64,000 bases of DNA from an uncultured Candidatus Cenarchaeum sp. (GTDB taxonomy: Archaea > Thermoproteota > Nitrososphaeria > Nitrososphaerales > Nitrosopumilaceae). Of the stretch, positions 1-8,502 are shown piece after piece; within the stretch, counting starts at the first letter, position 1, and every line of letters begins with the position of its first letter. The stretch covers positions 728,161-792,160 of the forward strand of contig OY282369.1 in assembly GCA_958295735.1 (NCBI GenBank). Reading direction: 5' to 3'. The notes under the pieces were generated by a model. That model was not told the origin of the DNA and did not search any database. It worked only from the letters and a program-made list of their open reading frames with translations. The translations under genes and the position numbers were made by a program.

Positions 1-1056
1 GGCGGGGTGGTGCTGCACCGGCTCGAGGCGGGCGGGAGGCCGCCGGCCGAGGGGGAGCGGGTGCGCTGCGAGGTGGACCGGGACAGGAGGCTGGCCGTCT
101 CCAGGAACCACACCAGCACCCACGTGCTCAACGCCTCGGCGCGCCGCGTGCTGGGGTCGTGGGTGTGGCAGCACTCGGCGTTCAAGGACGCCGACCACGC
201 CAGGCTGGACATCACCCACCACTCCCCGCTGTCCGCGGAACAGGTGCGGGAGATAGAGGGGGCCGCCAACGAGGCGGTGCGGGCCGACCTGCCCGTGGAG
301 GCCAGGACGTACGCGAGGGGCGAGGCCGAGCGCGCGCACGGCTTCAGGATATACCAGGGCGGCGTGGTCCCCGTGGGCAGGGTCAGGATAGTCACCGTCG
401 GCGACCTGGATGCGGAGGCCTGCGGCGGCACGCACGTGCCGAGCACCGGGAGGATAGGGTCAATAAGCATAACGAGGACCAAGAGGATACAAGACGGCGT
501 GGTCCGGCTGGAGTTCGAGTCGGGGCCGGGGGCCGGCGCGGCCGCGGCGGCCGCGAGGGGCGAGGCGGCGCGGAGGAGCACCGCGGAGGAGGAGGCGGCC
601 GCGGGGCGCGCGGGGAGGAGGGCCGCCGAAAGGGAGGGGGACAGGGAAAAGATCCCCGAGATCCTCGGGATGGTGGCGGCGGTCCCCGCGGGGAGCCGCG
701 CGGACGTGCTGGGGATACGGGTGGATGCGTCCGGCCCCTCGCCGGCCTGCTTTACGGACGATGCGCGGTACGGCGAGAACTTCCACGTCGAGTTCGGGAA
801 GAGGCTCGTGCGCGGCGACCCGGGCGCCTCGTACTGCGGCATGTTCAAGTCGGGCACCTCCGTGATGGTGGTCGCGCACGTGGGGGAAAAGGCGGCCGGC
901 GATGCGGCCGCCGTAGCGCGGGAGGCCGCCGCCGTGCTGGGGGGCTCGGGGGGCGGCACGCGCGCGTTCGCGCGCGGCGGCGGCAGGGACGCGCGGCGCG
1001 CGGCCGAGGCGGCGCGCGCCGCCAGGCGGGCCCTGTTCGGGGAGGGGGCGCCGTGA
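1..1056 (+). CDS. alaS: Alanyl-tRNA synthetase, C-terminal part (5' end outside window)
   Basis: The open frame runs in from base 1 with no start inside the window, so this is the 3' part of the gene. AlaRS charges tRNA-Ala and hydrolyses mischarged Ser/Gly-tRNA-Ala. The visible part holds the editing domain: the zinc-binding histidines sit in NHTSTHVLNA (about bases 106-135), and the partner Cys/His in EACGGTH (about 415-435). An Ala/Arg/Glu-rich helical stretch (about 530-650) follows, then a C-terminal DHHA1-type domain ending in a basic tail. Class assignment is firm because both editing motifs are intact. The stop codon TGA (1054-1056) overlaps the GTG start of leuS as GTGA, so the two synthetases are probably cotranscribed and translationally coupled. 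Confidence 0.93.
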   Translation, partial: GGVVLHRLEAGGRPPAEGERVRCEVDRDRRLAVSRNHTSTHVLNASARRVLGSWVWQHSAFKDADHARLDITHHSPLSAEQVREIEGAANEAVRADLPVEARTYARGEAERAHGFRIYQGGVVPVGRVRIVTVGDLDAEACGGTHVPSTGRIGSISITRTKRIQDGVVRLEFESGPGAGAAAAAARGEAARRSTAEEEAAAGRAGRRAAEREGDREKIPEILGMVAAVPAGSRADVLGIRVDASGPSPACFTDDARYGENFHVEFGKRLVRGDPGASYCGMFKSGTSVMVVAHVGEKAAGDAAAVAREAAAVLGGSGGGTRAFARGGGRDARRAAEAARAARRALFGEGAP

Positions 1057-3989
1057 CGAAGGGCGTGGACTGGGCCGCCGTCGAGGAAAAGTGGCGCCGG
1101 CGCTGGGCCGGGCGGGGCGACTTCGAGGCGGACCCGGACGGCGCGAGGCCGAAAAAATTCATCACCGTGGCGTACCCGTACCCCAACTCGCCGCAGCACG
1201 TGGGGCACGGGAGGACGTACACGCTGGCCGACGTGCACGCGCGGTACTCCAGGATGAGGGGGTTCAACGTCCTGTTCCCGATGGGGTTCCACTACACGGG
1301 GACGCCCATACTGGGGATGGCCAGGAGGGTGCAGGAGAACGATCCGGACACCATGGGGGGCCTGCGGGGGGCGTACGGCGTACCAGAGGAGGAGATCGAG
1401 AAGTTCAAGGAGCCGCTGAACATAGCGCGGTACTTCCACCGCGAGATAAGGGCGGGGATGGTCGAGATGGGCTATTCCATAGACTGGCGCCGCGAGTTCA
1501 CCACGATAGACCCCGCGTACTCCAGGTTCGTGGAGTGGCAGGTGGGGGCGCTGCGCGACAAGGGCCTCATAGTGCAGGGCTCGCATCCCGTGGGGTGGTG
1601 CCCGCGCGACCAGAACCCCGTCTCCCAGCACGACACGCTGGGCGACGTCGAGCCGGACTTTACCGAGTACACCCTGGTGAGGTTCGCCGGGGAGGGGGGC
1701 GAGATCCTGCCGGCCGCGACGCTGCGCCCCGAGACGCTGTTCGGCGCCACGAACCTGTGGGTCAACCCAGGGGCGGAATACGCCAGGGCGGAGGTGGACG
1801 GGGAGGAGTGGGTGGTCTCGCCGGAGTGCGCACGCAAGCTGGAGTTCTTGGGCAGGAAGGTCGAGGTGAAGGGGACCGTGGCGGGGGCCGACCTGGTGGG
1901 CACGCGGGTTGCGGTCCCGGCCGCGGGCGGCGCCGGAGGCAGGAAGGTGCCCGTGCTGCCGGCCGGGTTCGTCGAGCCGGGGACGGGCACGGGGCTGGTG
2001 ATGTCGGTGCCGGCGCACGCCCCGTTCGACTGGCGGGCGCTGGCCGACCTGCGGGAGGCCGGGGACGCGGCCGCCATGAAGCTGCGGCCCGTCCGGGTGA
2101 TAGAGTCCAAGGGCCCCACCGCTGAGGAGGCCTGCCGGAGGGCCGGGGCGCGCAGCCAGGCGGATGCGGGGGCGCTCGAAAAGGCGACCGCCGAGGTGTA
2201 CGGCGCCGAGTTCTACGGCGGGACGATGGCGGCCGGGGGGGCCGTCCCGGTAGAGCTGGCCGGCGCCGCGGCGCGCGGGGCCAGGGAGTCCGCGAAGGCC
2301 GCGCTGGGCGCCGGCCCCGCCGGTGCCGCGACGATGCTCGAGCTCACGAACGCGCCGGTCAGGTGCCGGTGCGGCTCGGAGTGCGTGGTAAAGGTGCTGT
2401 CGGACCAGTGGTTCCTCGACTACGCGAACGGCCCGTGGAAGGAAAAGGCGCGGAGGTGCCTCGGCTCTATGAGCGTGCTGCCGCCCGAGATACGCGGCGA
2501 GTTCGACCACGTGATGGGGTGGCTCAGGGAGAGGGCCTGCGCGAGGCAGCGCGGCATGGGGACGAGGCTGCCGTGGGACGGGGGCTGGATAGTGGAGAGC
2601 CTCTCGGACTCGGTCATATACATGGCGTACTATACGATAGCGAGGTTCGTCAACTCGGGAGCCCTCCCCGCGGGCTGCCTCACCCCGGCGCTCCTGGACC
2701 ACGTGTTCCTGGGCGGCGCGGCGGCGGGCGACGCGGCCGCGGCCGCGGCGGCGGGGGCTGACGCGGCGGCCGTGCGCGCGGCGAGGGAGGAGTTCGAGCA
2801 CTTTTACCCCGTGGACGCGCGCCACTCCGGCAGGGACCTGGTGCCCAACCACCTGTCGTTCTTCGTGCTGAACCACGCGGCGATATTCCCGGAAAGCCGC
2901 TGGCCGCGCCAGATAGTGGTGAACGGGTCTGTGCTGATGGGCGGGAAAAAAATGTCCAAGAGCATGGGCAACGTGATGCCGCTCAGGGACGCCGTGCGCC
3001 GCCACGGGGCCGACCCGATTAGGCTGGCGATAATATCGTCGGCCGAGCTCCTCCAGGACGCCGAGTTCGCACCCGAGTCGGTCGCGGGCGCGGGGGGCAG
3101 GCTGGAGGCCATGCTGGCGGGGTGCTCGAACCTGGGGCCCGGGCCGCTGGCCGGCGGGGCCGCCGAAGCCGAGGACCGCTGGCTCCTCTCCAGGCTGCGC
3201 GGCGCCGCGGCGGATGCGGCCGCCGCCGTGGAGAGGATGAGGCTCCGCGAGGCGCTCCACTCCGTGCTGTTCTCGCTGGACGTCGACCTGCAGTGGCACG
3301 CGAGGCGGGCGGCGGCCAAGGGGAGAAGCGGCGAGGACACCGCCCCCGTGCTGCGCCGCGTGGCGGCGGCCAGGGCCTCCATGCTCTCCCCGTTCGCCCC
3401 GCACGCGGCCGACGAGATGTGGGAGAGGCTGGGGCTGGAGGGGGCCGCGTCGCTGTCCAGCTGGCCCGAGTTCCCCGAGGGCTGGGACGATCCCGCGGCG
3501 GCGCAGGCGGAGGGCCTGCTCAGGAGGACCGTAGAGGACGTGTCGAGGATAACCAGGGTGGCCGGGATCGGGTCCCCCAAGAGGATACTCGTGTACGCGG
3601 CCGGCGACGCGAAGCGCGCGGCGCATCGCGCCATACTGGAGATCGCGGCGGGCGGGGAGGGGGGCGGGAAGGGCGCCATGGGGGCCGCCATGAAGGCCCT
3701 GGCCGCCGACCCGCTGACGGCGGGGCTGCGCAGGGACCCGGGCTTCGTGCAGAAGGCCATCCGGGACGTGCTGTCCGAGACGCCGGCCATGAGGGAGGCC
3801 ATGCGGCGCGCGCCGCCCGGCGGGTTCGACGAGCTGGGGACGCTCGAAAGGGAGCTGGGCGGCCTGGCGGCGGCCGCGTTCGGCGGCGCCGAGGTTGCCG
3901 CGTTCTCCGAGTCGGATCCGGACGCGCCCGATCCCGGGTGCAAGGCGCGCCACGCCAGGCCGTTCAGGCCGGCGATATTCGTGGAGTGA
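1053..3989 (+). CDS. leuS: Leucyl-tRNA synthetase, archaeal type
   Basis: Cytosolic class Ia enzyme that joins leucine to tRNA-Leu using ATP; 978 aa, close to the usual archaeal LeuRS length. The HIGH-type signature is HVGHGR at about residue 49, the KMSKS loop is at residues 633-637 (GGKKMSKSMGN), and a CP1 editing insertion lies between them (TLRPETLFGATNLWV). A short Ala-rich low-complexity insert (about bases 2715-2790) lies before the KMSKS region and probably reflects GC pressure. The frame stays open upstream to base 159, but that part is only a shadow of alaS. I chose GTG at 1053 because the product then starts just before KGVDWAAVEEKW, the typical N-terminus, and the start overlaps the alaS stop by 4 bases. 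Confidence 0.96.
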   Translation: MTKGVDWAAVEEKWRRRWAGRGDFEADPDGARPKKFITVAYPYPNSPQHVGHGRTYTLADVHARYSRMRGFNVLFPMGFHYTGTPILGMARRVQENDPDTMGGLRGAYGVPEEEIEKFKEPLNIARYFHREIRAGMVEMGYSIDWRREFTTIDPAYSRFVEWQVGALRDKGLIVQGSHPVGWCPRDQNPVSQHDTLGDVEPDFTEYTLVRFAGEGGEILPAATLRPETLFGATNLWVNPGAEYARAEVDGEEWVVSPECARKLEFLGRKVEVKGTVAGADLVGTRVAVPAAGGAGGRKVPVLPAGFVEPGTGTGLVMSVPAHAPFDWRALADLREAGDAAAMKLRPVRVIESKGPTAEEACRRAGARSQADAGALEKATAEVYGAEFYGGTMAAGGAVPVELAGAAARGARESAKAALGAGPAGAATMLELTNAPVRCRCGSECVVKVLSDQWFLDYANGPWKEKARRCLGSMSVLPPEIRGEFDHVMGWLRERACARQRGMGTRLPWDGGWIVESLSDSVIYMAYYTIARFVNSGALPAGCLTPALLDHVFLGGAAAGDAAAAAAAGADAAAVRAAREEFEHFYPVDARHSGRDLVPNHLSFFVLNHAAIFPESRWPRQIVVNGSVLMGGKKMSKSMGNVMPLRDAVRRHGADPIRLAIISSAELLQDAEFAPESVAGAGGRLEAMLAGCSNLGPGPLAGGAAEAEDRWLLSRLRGAAADAAAAVERMRLREALHSVLFSLDVDLQWHARRAAAKGRSGEDTAPVLRRVAAARASMLSPFAPHAADEMWERLGLEGAASLSSWPEFPEGWDDPAAAQAEGLLRRTVEDVSRITRVAGIGSPKRILVYAAGDAKRAAHRAILEIAAGGEGGGKGAMGAAMKALAADPLTAGLRRDPGFVQKAIRDVLSETPAMREAMRRAPPGGFDELGTLERELGGLAAAAFGGAEVAAFSESDPDAPDPGCKARHARPFRPAIFVE

Positions 3990-4004
3990 GCGGGAGCCCA
4001 CGCA

Positions 4005-4013
4005 TGTTATAAG
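4005..4013 (+). promoter_or_regulatory. TATA-like promoter of the FN3 surface protein
   Basis: The motif TGTTATAAG lies about 26 bp before ATG 4035. An archaeal start site about 26 bp after the TATA centre would begin the mRNA at or next to that ATG. This favours the second in-frame ATG over ATG 4017. Confidence 0.5.
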
Positions 4014-4034
4014 GGGATGCGGCGAGGCCGTCAC

Positions 4035-6947
4035 ATGCGGGGCGGCGGAAACAGGCGGCGGCCCCGCTTGGCGGCATCCTGCACGGCGGCGGCCTTGGTG
4101 CTCGCGCTCGCGCTGGCGGCCGCGTCCGGCCAGTTTCCCGCGCAGCCGGCCTCCGCCGACGAGCCGGACGAGCCGCTGTTGCTCACCGCCACCGACGTCT
4201 CGCCCACCGAGATAGAGCTGAGGTGGGAGGCGCCCGAGGACGACGGCGGGAGCCCCGTCACGGGGTACAAGATAGAGAGGAAGGAGTTGGGGAAGGGCGT
4301 CTATTCCGTGGTGCAGGCAGACACGGGAAACAAGACGACGTACAAGGACAGGAACCTCAAGACGGGGACGGCCTACGCGTACAGGGTGTACGCCATAAAC
4401 GAGGACGGAACGGGCGAGCGCTCGGTGGAGGACAGCGCGACGCCCACCGCCTCGTCGAAGCCCCTGAAGAGGGAGCCGCCGGCGGCGCCGAGCTCGCTGG
4501 CCGCCAGCGACGTCTCGCCGACGGAGGTGAAGCTGGCGTGGGAGGCGCCCGACGCCGAGGGCATCCTCGCGGTCACCGGCTACAAGATCGAGCAGAAAAA
4601 GGCCGGAAAAGAGTACTCGGTCAAGGTCGAAGACACGGGGAGCGCCGCCACGTCGCACACGGTGTCGGGGCTGAAGACCGGGCAGGCCTACGTGTTCAGG
4701 GTGTACGCGATGAACCCGGCGGGGACGAGCCCCGCATCCGCCGAGGCCGGGGCGACCACGACGGCCGAGTCGGTCAAGAAGCCCGACCGCCTGGCCCCCG
4801 GCGCGCCCAGATCCCCGAAGGCGGCCGCGCTGTCCCCCGTGTCGATCATAGTCACGTGGGAACCCCCCGCCCCCAACGGCGGGCCGTCCCCGTGGTCGTA
4901 CGAGGTGCACGCCAGGAGGAACAGCGGCGAGTTCGAGCGCGCCGGGACGGTGGACGCGCCGGCCACCTCGTACGTGGCCAAGGGGCTTGACGGGAACAGC
5001 CGCTACGCGTACAGGGTGGCCGCCGTGAACGAGGAGGGCCCCGGCCCGCTCTCCTCCCAGGCGGGCCCCGTCCGGCCGGAGCACACGGACGCGCCCACGC
5101 GCCTCGCGGCGGCGGAGGTCTCCCCGACCAGCGCGCGCCTGGAGTGGTTCCCCCCGTCCCAGACGTACGGGATGAAGATACGGGGGTACGAGGTGCTGGA
5201 AATGGTAGCAGACAGAGGAATCAAGGCGGGCAGCACGTCGGGGGCAGGGTCCACGTCGCACCTGCTGACGGGGCTCAAGACCGGCAAGGAGCACGCGTAC
5301 GCGGTCAAGGCGCTGTTCCCGTCCGGCTCGTCCCCCGAATCGGACGTCGTCGAGTTCACGCTCACGAGGGACTCGGGAGGCGCCGCGGCCAAGCCGCCGG
5401 GAAAGCCGATCGGCCTGGCCGCGGAGGCCGCCTCGGCCACCGCGGTCAACCTGACGTGGGCCGAGCCGGCCTCGGACGGCGGCTCTCCGGTCACGGGATA
5501 CAAGGTGGAGGCCAAAAGGTCCGGCGAAAGGTCGTACGGGGTAGTCGTGGCCGACACCGGCAGCGCGCGCAGGGCGTACGCGCATGCTGGCGCATCCCCC
5601 GGCACCGGGTACGAGTACAGGGTGTACGCGATAAACGCGGCGGGGACGGGGGCCGCATCCGATGCCGCCGGGGCGACCACGGGAAAAGCGGGGACGGGGG
5701 CCGCCGAGCCGCAGGACGGGGGCGTGGAGGCCGCGGACGGCGCCGGCGCGGAGCCGCCCTCCCCGCCGCGGGATCTCAGGGCGGAGCGGACGGCGCGCGA
5801 GACCGCGCTCCTCACGTGGGGCGCGCCGGCCTCGGACGGCGGTTCTCCGGTCACGGGATACAGGGTGGAGGCCAGGAAGGATCCCGGATCCTACGCCACG
5901 ATAGCCACGAACGGGGCGGATGCCACGTCGCACCTGCACGGGGGGCTGGACGGGGACTCTTCGTACACGTACAAGGTGTACGCGGTGAACGCGGCGGGGG
6001 AGAGCAGGCAGTCGATCCCCACCACCGCCCGCACCATGGGGCCGGCGGCCGCCGGGCCGGCGGAGCCCGCCGGAGCGGGGGCCGATCCGGCGGCGCTCGT
6101 TCCGGGGTTCCCGGATCCGGGCGTGGATCCGGCCGCATACGTGGAGCGGTACGAGAACGAGATCCCGTTCAGGGAGTGGTTCGATGCGACGTTCCCCGGC
6201 ATGACCATACAAGAGGTGGTGGGCGCCCCGCAGGCGGGCGTCGGGCAGGGCGATCCGGCGGCGCTCGTTCCGGGGTTCCCGGATCCGGGCGTGGATCCGG
6301 CCGCATACGTGGAGCGGTACGAGAACGAGATCCCGTTCAGGGAGTGGTTCGATGCGACGTTCCCCGGCATGACCATACAAGAGGTGGTGGGCGCCCCGCA
6401 GGCGGGCGTCGGGCAGGGCGATCCGGCGGCGCTCGTTCCGGGGTTCCCGGATCCGGGCGTGGACCCCGGCATCTACGCGGAGCTGTACGGGACGGATGCC
6501 GGGTTCAGGGAGTGGTTCGATGCGACGTATCCGGGCATGACCATACAAGAGGTGGTGGGCGCCCCGCAGGCGGGCGGAGGCGGGCTGGTCGATCGGGCGG
6601 CGGTGCTCGCCGAGTTCCCGGATCCGGACGTGGACCCGGCCGTATACGTGGAGCTGTACAGGACGGAGATCGAGTTCAAGGAGTGGTTCGACGCGTCGTA
6701 CCCTGGCCGCACCATACGGGAGGTGGTGGGCGCCCTCGCGGCAGCCCCGCCCGCGCCCCCGGAGGAGAGCTCCCTCGCGCGGTACTACCAGGACAGGTAC
6801 GATGCGGAGCCCCCGTACAAGGAGTGGTTCGACGCGCGCTTTGGGGGGAAGGCGGTGGCCGAGGCGATCCCCGACTCCGCCTCGTTCGGCGAGTGCGGCA
6901 GGGGCACCGAGCTGAAGGACGGCATATGCCAGATCCCGCTGGAGTGA
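4035..6947 (+). CDS. Secreted FN3-array protein with WFD-repeat tail
   Basis: Predicted exported surface protein of about 970 aa (976 if ATG 4017 is used). An Arg-rich n-region and hydrophobic stretch (ALVLALALAAA) form a signal peptide ending near ASADEP. Six fibronectin type III domains follow (each with SPTEIELRW- and GSPVTGYK-type strands, to about base 6040). Then come four 56-57-aa modules starting at 6084, 6252, 6420 and 6591, and a shorter fifth. Each has the core DP-x-x-YV/YA-x-x-Y, then (F/Y)(R/K)EWFDA-x-(F/Y)PG. The tail is a short Cys segment (CGRGTELKDGICQ). FN3 domains usually bind proteins or glycans; the WFD module is recurrent in thaumarchaeal surface proteins from memory, role unknown. 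No membrane anchor is seen at the C-terminus. Confidence 0.85.
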   Translation: MRGGGNRRRPRLAASCTAAALVLALALAAASGQFPAQPASADEPDEPLLLTATDVSPTEIELRWEAPEDDGGSPVTGYKIERKELGKGVYSVVQADTGNKTTYKDRNLKTGTAYAYRVYAINEDGTGERSVEDSATPTASSKPLKREPPAAPSSLAASDVSPTEVKLAWEAPDAEGILAVTGYKIEQKKAGKEYSVKVEDTGSAATSHTVSGLKTGQAYVFRVYAMNPAGTSPASAEAGATTTAESVKKPDRLAPGAPRSPKAAALSPVSIIVTWEPPAPNGGPSPWSYEVHARRNSGEFERAGTVDAPATSYVAKGLDGNSRYAYRVAAVNEEGPGPLSSQAGPVRPEHTDAPTRLAAAEVSPTSARLEWFPPSQTYGMKIRGYEVLEMVADRGIKAGSTSGAGSTSHLLTGLKTGKEHAYAVKALFPSGSSPESDVVEFTLTRDSGGAAAKPPGKPIGLAAEAASATAVNLTWAEPASDGGSPVTGYKVEAKRSGERSYGVVVADTGSARRAYAHAGASPGTGYEYRVYAINAAGTGAASDAAGATTGKAGTGAAEPQDGGVEAADGAGAEPPSPPRDLRAERTARETALLTWGAPASDGGSPVTGYRVEARKDPGSYATIATNGADATSHLHGGLDGDSSYTYKVYAVNAAGESRQSIPTTARTMGPAAAGPAEPAGAGADPAALVPGFPDPGVDPAAYVERYENEIPFREWFDATFPGMTIQEVVGAPQAGVGQGDPAALVPGFPDPGVDPAAYVERYENEIPFREWFDATFPGMTIQEVVGAPQAGVGQGDPAALVPGFPDPGVDPGIYAELYGTDAGFREWFDATYPGMTIQEVVGAPQAGGGGLVDRAAVLAEFPDPDVDPAVYVELYRTEIEFKEWFDASYPGRTIREVVGALAAAPPAPPEESSLARYYQDRYDAEPPYKEWFDARFGGKAVAEAIPDSASFGECGRGTELKDGICQIPLE
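6084..6761 (+). repeat. Tandem 168-bp coding repeats (WFD modules)
   Basis: Four in-frame units begin at 6084, 6252, 6420 and 6591. The first two units (6084-6251 and 6252-6419) read identically base for base, which points to a very recent duplication or gene conversion. Units three and four diverge mostly in the segment before the WFD core. Confidence 0.9.
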
Positions 6948-7017
6948 CGGCGGGCCGGCGGCGGCGCCGCGCCGAGAGCGGCCGCCCCCGGCCCGGGGCG
7001 CCGCGCCCGGCGAGCGC

Positions 7018-8502
7018 TCAGAGGCCCGCCGGCGGCAGCGCCCTGCCGGAGTTGCGCAGGTAGTCCCCCACCAGGATCCTCCCGAGGCCGCTCCCGTCCG
7101 TCGCGTACAGCCTGCCCCCCGCCTCCCTCTCGAACCCCCTCGCGAACTCCAGCAGCTCGGGCTCCCCCCCCACCACGACCGTGTCGATCCTTATCCCCGC
7201 GCGCGCGCACCTGCGCGCCTCGGCGACCGTCCGCTCCCGTATCTTGGGATCCACGGCCCGGTGCCGGTAGCACAGGTACACGAGCCCCGACGCGCAGGCG
7301 GCCGAGTCCCCGTCGGGGGAGAGCCCCAGTTCCGTCCCGACGCGCGAGGCGGCGGCCGCGTCCGGGACGTAGAACGTGGAATACGGCTTGGCGGAGACCA
7401 TGTCGGCCCTCTGCGCCTCGCCGTCCACCATGCAGGCGGTCGGCTGCCCGTCGGTGACCAGCACTATCCGCCGGTTGGCGCCGGCCGCCGCGGCCCGGCC
7501 CCTCCCGAGCAGCCGCGCGGCCAGCCTGATCGCCGCCTGGTAGTTGGTGTAGTGGAACATGCCGTCGCCCGAGCCGTACGTGCGGAGGAACGGCACGCCG
7601 AGCGGGTCGGCGCGCATGGCCAGCGAGGCGAAGCCGACCACCTGGACCGAGTCGGACGGGAAGAACCGCCCGTGCATGACGCACAGCGCCCACAGGGCCC
7701 TCTTGGCCTCCTCCATGCGGCTCCGCCCGGAGCCCAGCATCACGCGCATCGTCGAGCTCATGTCTATGCAGTACACGGCGGCCGAGGCCGCGTCCCGCAG
7801 CGTCTCGTGCTCCTCCAGGTCCTCCGGCTCCACGTCCAGCGGGAACCGCGCGCGGCCCCCCGACCGCGCGATCCTCGCGATGCAGTTGGAGACGGTCGCC
7901 GCGGCGCTGATCCCGGACGCGTCGCCCCCCGGCTCGTACGGCCTCGTGCCCTCGCCGAGCTCGCCGCCGGGCCCGGCCAGCGGCGTCCCGTGCGGCCCCG
8001 ACCCGTGCGGGCCCGCGTCCCTCAGCATGTCGCGCAGCAGCCGGCCGCCCGCCTCGAGGAACCCGCGGCGCGTCAGCCACCGGCGGCCGCCGCCGCCGCG
8101 CAGGTACCCGGCGGCGCGCAGCATCTCCACGATGGGCCTCCCGTCCCCCCCGCCAGGCGGCGCCCCCCCGCCAGGCGGCGCCCCCCCGCCAGGCGGCGCC
8201 CCCCCGCCAGGCGGCGCCCCCCCGCCAGGCGGCGCCCCCCCGCCAGGCGGCGCCCCCCCGCCGGAGCCGGCGGCCCCGGCGCCGAGCGACCGGCGCAGCG
8301 CGCGCTCCATCCCGTCCAGGTCGCCCGGGGGCCTCTCCTTGACCGCCTGCGCGGCCAGCGCGTCGAGGGCGGCGGCCTCCGCCTCCGCGTCCCCGCGCGG
8401 GCCCCGCCCTGCGCCGCCGCCGCCCCTTCCCGCGGGCCCGCCGCCGGCCACGCCGCGGGGCGCAAAGTACTCGAAGCCCCGCGCCCCGTCACGCTGCCGC
8501 AT
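7018..8502 (-). CDS. VWA-domain protein, partner of the adjacent AAA+ ATPase
   Basis: Cytoplasmic 494-aa protein. The N-terminal half holds a Gly/Pro linker of repeated GGGAPP hexapeptides; the C-terminal half is a von Willebrand A domain with the metal-site motif D247-M-S-S-T (consensus DxSxS, last residue Thr) and a later VLVTDGQPTACM strand. VWA proteins paired with MoxR/ChlI-type ATPases act as metal-dependent adaptors in chelatase-like complexes that insert metals or remodel target proteins. ATG 8502 overlaps the end of the upstream ATPase by 14 bp, so the two form an operon. It could be a ChlD/BchD-like chelatase subunit or a CoxE/ViaA-like partner; sequence alone does not decide. The gene converges with the FN3 gene, with 70 bp between the stops. 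Confidence 0.8.
   Translation of the reverse strand: MRQRDGARGFEYFAPRGVAGGGPAGRGGGGAGRGPRGDAEAEAAALDALAAQAVKERPPGDLDGMERALRRSLGAGAAGSGGGAPPGGGAPPGGGAPPGGGAPPGGGAPPGGGAPPGGGDGRPIVEMLRAAGYLRGGGGRRWLTRRGFLEAGGRLLRDMLRDAGPHGSGPHGTPLAGPGGELGEGTRPYEPGGDASGISAAATVSNCIARIARSGGRARFPLDVEPEDLEEHETLRDAASAAVYCIDMSSTMRVMLGSGRSRMEEAKRALWALCVMHGRFFPSDSVQVVGFASLAMRADPLGVPFLRTYGSGDGMFHYTNYQAAIRLAARLLGRGRAAAAGANRRIVLVTDGQPTACMVDGEAQRADMVSAKPYSTFYVPDAAAASRVGTELGLSPDGDSAACASGLVYLCYRHRAVDPKIRERTVAEARRCARAGIRIDTVVVGGEPELLEFARGFEREAGGRLYATDGSGLGRILVGDYLRNSGRALPPAGL
8148..8265. repeat. 18-bp tandem repeat encoding GGGAPP units
   Basis: About six to seven copies of an 18-bp unit (CCAGGCGGCGCCCCCCCG on the plus strand) lie inside the VWA gene. 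The unit length is a multiple of three, so copy-number change only alters linker length. Confidence 0.85.

Noticed and set aside
159-1052. N-terminal extension of leuS
   Set aside because: The frame is open but overlaps alaS, and the translation is Arg/Gly-rich nonsense. LeuRS homology begins at GTG 1053.
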